The translations under genes and the position numbers were made by a program. 64,000 bases of DNA from Oscillospiraceae bacterium (lineage in GTDB: Bacteria > Bacillota > Clostridia > Oscillospirales > Oscillospiraceae). The notes below the pieces were generated by a model. That model searched no databases. It saw only the letters and a program-made list of their open reading frames with translations, and had not been told where the DNA came from. The DNA lies in the NCBI GenBank assembly GCA_020025595.1, contig JAHHRV010000006.1:1-64000 (forward strand). Reading direction: 5' to 3'. Shown here piece by piece: positions 61,759 to 64,000 of the stretch; within the stretch, counting starts at the first letter, position 1, and every line of letters starts with the position of its first letter.

Positions 61759-62601
61759 ATGACATCCATTGAATTGAAACAGCTGCAGAAAACAGCCTGT
61801 CATGTACGCATGGGCATTATCGAAAGTACCCATAGTGCTAAGTGCGGCCATCCGGGCGGCAGTCTTTCTGCAACCGAGCTTTTCACCTATTTGTATTTTA
61901 AGGAATTGAATGTTGACCCTGCTAATCCCAAGATGGAGCAGCGTGATCGTTTTGTTCTGTCCAAGGGTCATACCGCCCCTGGTTTGTATTCTGCCTTGGC
62001 AGAGAGAGGTTTCTTCCCTGTTGAAGACCTGAAGACTCTGCGTAAGATTGACAGCTATCTGCAGGGTCATCCCAATATGAACACCGTTCCCGGTGTAGAT
62101 ATGTCTACCGGTTCTCTGGGTCAGGGTGTCAGCGTTGCTGCAGGCATGGCTCTGACTGCAAAGCTGCAGAAGAACCCCTGCCGTGTGTACACTCTGCTGG
62201 GTGACGGCGAAATTCAGGAAGGCCAGGTATGGGAAGCCTGCATGTTTGCCAGCCACTACAAGCTGGATAACCTGTGCGTCATCATTGATAACAACGGCCT
62301 GCAGATCGACGGCCGAATCGCCGATGTCATGAGTCCCTATCCCATCGTAGATAAGCTGGAGGCTTTTGGATTTGCTGTAGCTGCAGTTGACGGTCAGAAC
62401 TTTAATGAACTGGAAGCAGCTTTCGCTCAGGCCAGAGCTACCAAGGGCAAGCCTTTCGCTATCGTTATGAAAACCACCAAGGGCAAGGGTGTCTCCTTCA
62501 TGGAGGATCAGGCCGGCTGGCACGGCAAGGCTCCCAATGATGCTGAATACGAAATCGCCATGGCTGAGCTGAAGGCCGCTCTGGCAGAACTGGAGGCTTA
62601 A
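61759..62601 (+). CDS. Transketolase, N-terminal (TPP-binding) subunit
   Basis: Subunit of 280 residues of the split transketolase that moves two-carbon units in the pentose phosphate pathway. CGHPGGSLSATELF, SKGHTAPGLYSALAERG, GSLGQGVSVAAGMAL and the TPP motif GDGEIQEGQVWEA ... DNNGLQIDG are intact. ATG at 61759 follows GGGAGG; a longer frame from 61705 would begin at the promoter -10. The second half of the enzyme is encoded 4 bases downstream. Split transketolases are common in anaerobes. Confidence 0.95.
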   Translation: MTSIELKQLQKTACHVRMGIIESTHSAKCGHPGGSLSATELFTYLYFKELNVDPANPKMEQRDRFVLSKGHTAPGLYSALAERGFFPVEDLKTLRKIDSYLQGHPNMNTVPGVDMSTGSLGQGVSVAAGMALTAKLQKNPCRVYTLLGDGEIQEGQVWEACMFASHYKLDNLCVIIDNNGLQIDGRIADVMSPYPIVDKLEAFGFAVAAVDGQNFNELEAAFAQARATKGKPFAIVMKTTKGKGVSFMEDQAGWHGKAPNDAEYEIAMAELKAALAELEA

Positions 62602-62604
62602 ATT

Positions 62605-63546
62605 ATGGCAGAAGTTAAGAAAATTGCTACCCGTGAGGGTTATGGTCAGGCTCTTGTTGAATTGGGCAAAGAGCATGATAATCTGGTTGTATTTGATGCC
62701 GACCTGGCCGGCTCTACTAAGACCGGTATGTTTAAGAAGGCATTCCCTGAGCGTCACTTTAACGCCGGTATTGCAGAAGCAGACATGATCTGCGCTGCTG
62801 CCGGTGCTGCAGCAATGGGTATGGTTGCATTTGCATCTTCCTTTGCCATGTTTGCTGCCGGCCGCGCTTTCGAGCAGGTCCGCAACTCTGTTGGCTACCC
62901 CCACCTCAATGTTAAGGTTGCTGCCACTCACGGCGGTATCTCTGTCGGCGAAGACGGTGCAAGCCACCAGTGCTGCGAGGATTTCGCTCTGATGCGTTCC
63001 ATCCCCGGCATGGTTGTCATGTCTCCTTCCGACAATGTGGAAGCCATCGCTGCTGTTAAGGCCGCTTATGAGCATGATGGCCCCGTGTACCTGCGTTTTG
63101 GTCGTCTGGCTGTGCCTGTGTTCCATGACGAGAAAACCTTCAAGTTCCAGATCGGCAAGGGTGAGATCCTGCGTGATGGCACCGATGTTGCAATCATCGC
63201 AAACGGCCTGATGGTAAACGAAGCTGTCATGGCTGCTGAAACTCTGGCTGCCAAGGGTATCAACGCCATGGTCGTCAACATCTGCACCATTAAGCCTCTG
63301 GACGAAGAAATTGTTTTGGAAGCTGCCAAGAAGTGCGGCAAGGTCATCACCTGCGAAGAGCACTCCATCATTGGTGGTCTGGGCGAAGCTGTTTGCTCTT
63401 TGCTGAGCGAAAAGCTTCCGACTCCTGTTCGCAGAATCGGCGTAAACGATGTGTTTGGCTGTTCCGGCCCTGCTCAGGAGCTGTTGAAGTACTATGGTCT
63501 GAGCGCTGAGCATATCGTAGAAGTCGCAGAAGACTTCTGCAAGTAA
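62605..63546 (+). CDS. Transketolase, C-terminal subunit
   Basis: Subunit of 313 residues with the pyrimidine-binding domain (FDADLAGSTKTGMF, FNAGIAEADMICAAAGAAAMG with the catalytic Glu, ASSFAMFAAGRAFEQVRNSV, ATHGGISVGEDGASHQ) and the C-terminal domain (IAVVNICTIKPLD-like, ITCEEHSIIGGLG). It pairs with the preceding subunit to form the active TPP enzyme. Directly adjacent, in the same operon. Confidence 0.95.
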   Translation: MAEVKKIATREGYGQALVELGKEHDNLVVFDADLAGSTKTGMFKKAFPERHFNAGIAEADMICAAAGAAAMGMVAFASSFAMFAAGRAFEQVRNSVGYPHLNVKVAATHGGISVGEDGASHQCCEDFALMRSIPGMVVMSPSDNVEAIAAVKAAYEHDGPVYLRFGRLAVPVFHDEKTFKFQIGKGEILRDGTDVAIIANGLMVNEAVMAAETLAAKGINAMVVNICTIKPLDEEIVLEAAKKCGKVITCEEHSIIGGLGEAVCSLLSEKLPTPVRRIGVNDVFGCSGPAQELLKYYGLSAEHIVEVAEDFCK

Positions 63547-63560
63547 GATAAATATCAAAT

Positions 63561-63592
63561 AAAGCACTGCCAATGGCAGTGCTTTATTTTTA
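63561..63592. terminator. Terminator shared by transketolase and GPH genes
   Basis: AAAGCACTGCC / GGCAGTGCTTT stem with an AAT loop, T-run on the plus strand and A-run before it. Confidence 0.85.
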
Positions 63593-64000
63593 TTCTCCGT
63601 GTTTTTCTTTCAGTGCAGCCACATTGGCATCCACCTGCTTTTTGTGCAGCGGATACCAGAACCACAGGATCAGCGCCAGCAGAGCAAACCCCGCCGCCGG
63701 AATCAGCGTAGAGATATTGTATATGCCGTTGACGATCCTTTCGTCGAAGGCTGTTTCCTGGGAGTAGCCAATGGCGCTGAGCAAGGCTCCTGACAGGCCT
63801 GCAGAGGCCGCCTGCCCTAGCTTCCGGGCAAAGGAATACAGCGCATATACGGATCCATCCTCCCGGACGCCGTTTTTCAGCTCTGAATAGTCAATTACAT
63901 CTGTAATCAGCGCCCAGGACACCATGTTGAAAAAGCCCAGTCCAAGCCAGCTCAGAGAAATCAGCGCCACATACACCCACACATTCGCAGGTCTCAAAAA
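63590..64000 (-). CDS. GPH-family sugar symporter, C-terminal part (cut by right edge)
   Basis: The frame is open through the right edge and shows only the last ~137 residues. GLGFFNMVSWALITDVIDYSELKNGVREDGSVYALYSFARKLGQAASAG is the conserved late signature of GPH symporters, followed by two membrane spans and a short tail with KKQVDANVAALKEKHGE. It is close to the same part of the symporter at 46.7-48.1 kb, so a third glycoside locus probably lies outside the window. Confidence 0.9.
   Translation of the reverse strand, partial: FLRPANVWVYVALISLSWLGLGFFNMVSWALITDVIDYSELKNGVREDGSVYALYSFARKLGQAASAGLSGALLSAIGYSQETAFDERIVNGIYNISTLIPAAGFALLALILWFWYPLHKKQVDANVAALKEKHGE

Overview
The window looks like the chromosome of a gut-type anaerobic Clostridia (Bacillota; an Oscillospirales-like organism is my best guess). 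This rests on the GPH sugar symporters, GH2/GH3 glycosidases, GHKL/LytTR and AraC regulators, MobV/TnpV mobile DNA, strong AGGAGG ribosome sites and TTGACA/TATAAT promoters. No rRNA, tRNA, CRISPR array or complete prophage is visible. Species assignment is inference.

Layout. 1-4.65 kb: an integrative mobilizable element with a tyrosine integrase (cut by the left edge), a MobC-like protein, a RepA-like ATPase, a structured origin-like region, a MobV relaxase and a TnpV protein. 4.7-6.7 kb: an ECF sigma factor, its zinc-finger anti-sigma factor and a YfjL-like membrane protein. 6.7-8.45 kb: a diverged ~150-bp repeat and a dead IS3-family element. 8.5-16.0 kb: a TetR-controlled module (EthD-domain protein, two tandem GntP-type permeases, TetR regulator, SDR dehydrogenase, Old-Yellow-Enzyme/FadH-type reductase) with matching operators, probably for uptake and reductive conversion of a small acidic or enone compound. 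16.0-18.0 kb: IS3 and IS110 remnants. 18.1-20.2 kb: UDP-galactopyranose mutase plus a family-2 glycosyltransferase.

20.6-33.5 kb, all on the minus strand: a beta-glycoside locus running from a LytTR response regulator and GHKL kinase through a lipoprotein GH3, a lipoprotein, a membrane protein, a circularly permuted membrane-tethered GH3 and a GH2 to a GPH symporter. 33.6-34.85 kb: a graveyard of mobile genes (ParM, integrase, an unknown frameshifted gene) ending in the second copy of the ~150-bp repeat. 34.9-39.1 kb: a PocR-AraC regulator divergent from glycerol dehydrogenase and ATP-dependent dihydroxyacetone kinase. 39.3-42.7 kb: a MATE exporter, a GNAT acetyltransferase and a polyprenyl-phosphate type glycosyltransferase. 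43.0-50.4 kb: a second glycoside locus (AraC-GH2 divergent from GPH symporter-GH3).

50.6-58.4 kb: ApbE, an amidohydrolase, an AlaA-like aminotransferase, a SWIM zinc-finger protein, a FUSC protein and a three-gene zinc-ribbon membrane operon of unknown function. 58.8-61.6 kb: a lysine riboswitch followed by a complete polar amino acid ABC transporter, which predicts lysine as its substrate. 61.7-63.5 kb: a split transketolase. The right edge cuts a third GPH symporter.

Together the genes describe an anaerobe that deglycosylates plant- or host-derived beta-glycosides outside and inside the cell and ferments the sugars and glycerol. The TetR module may act on aglycones or related xenobiotics; that link is inference only.
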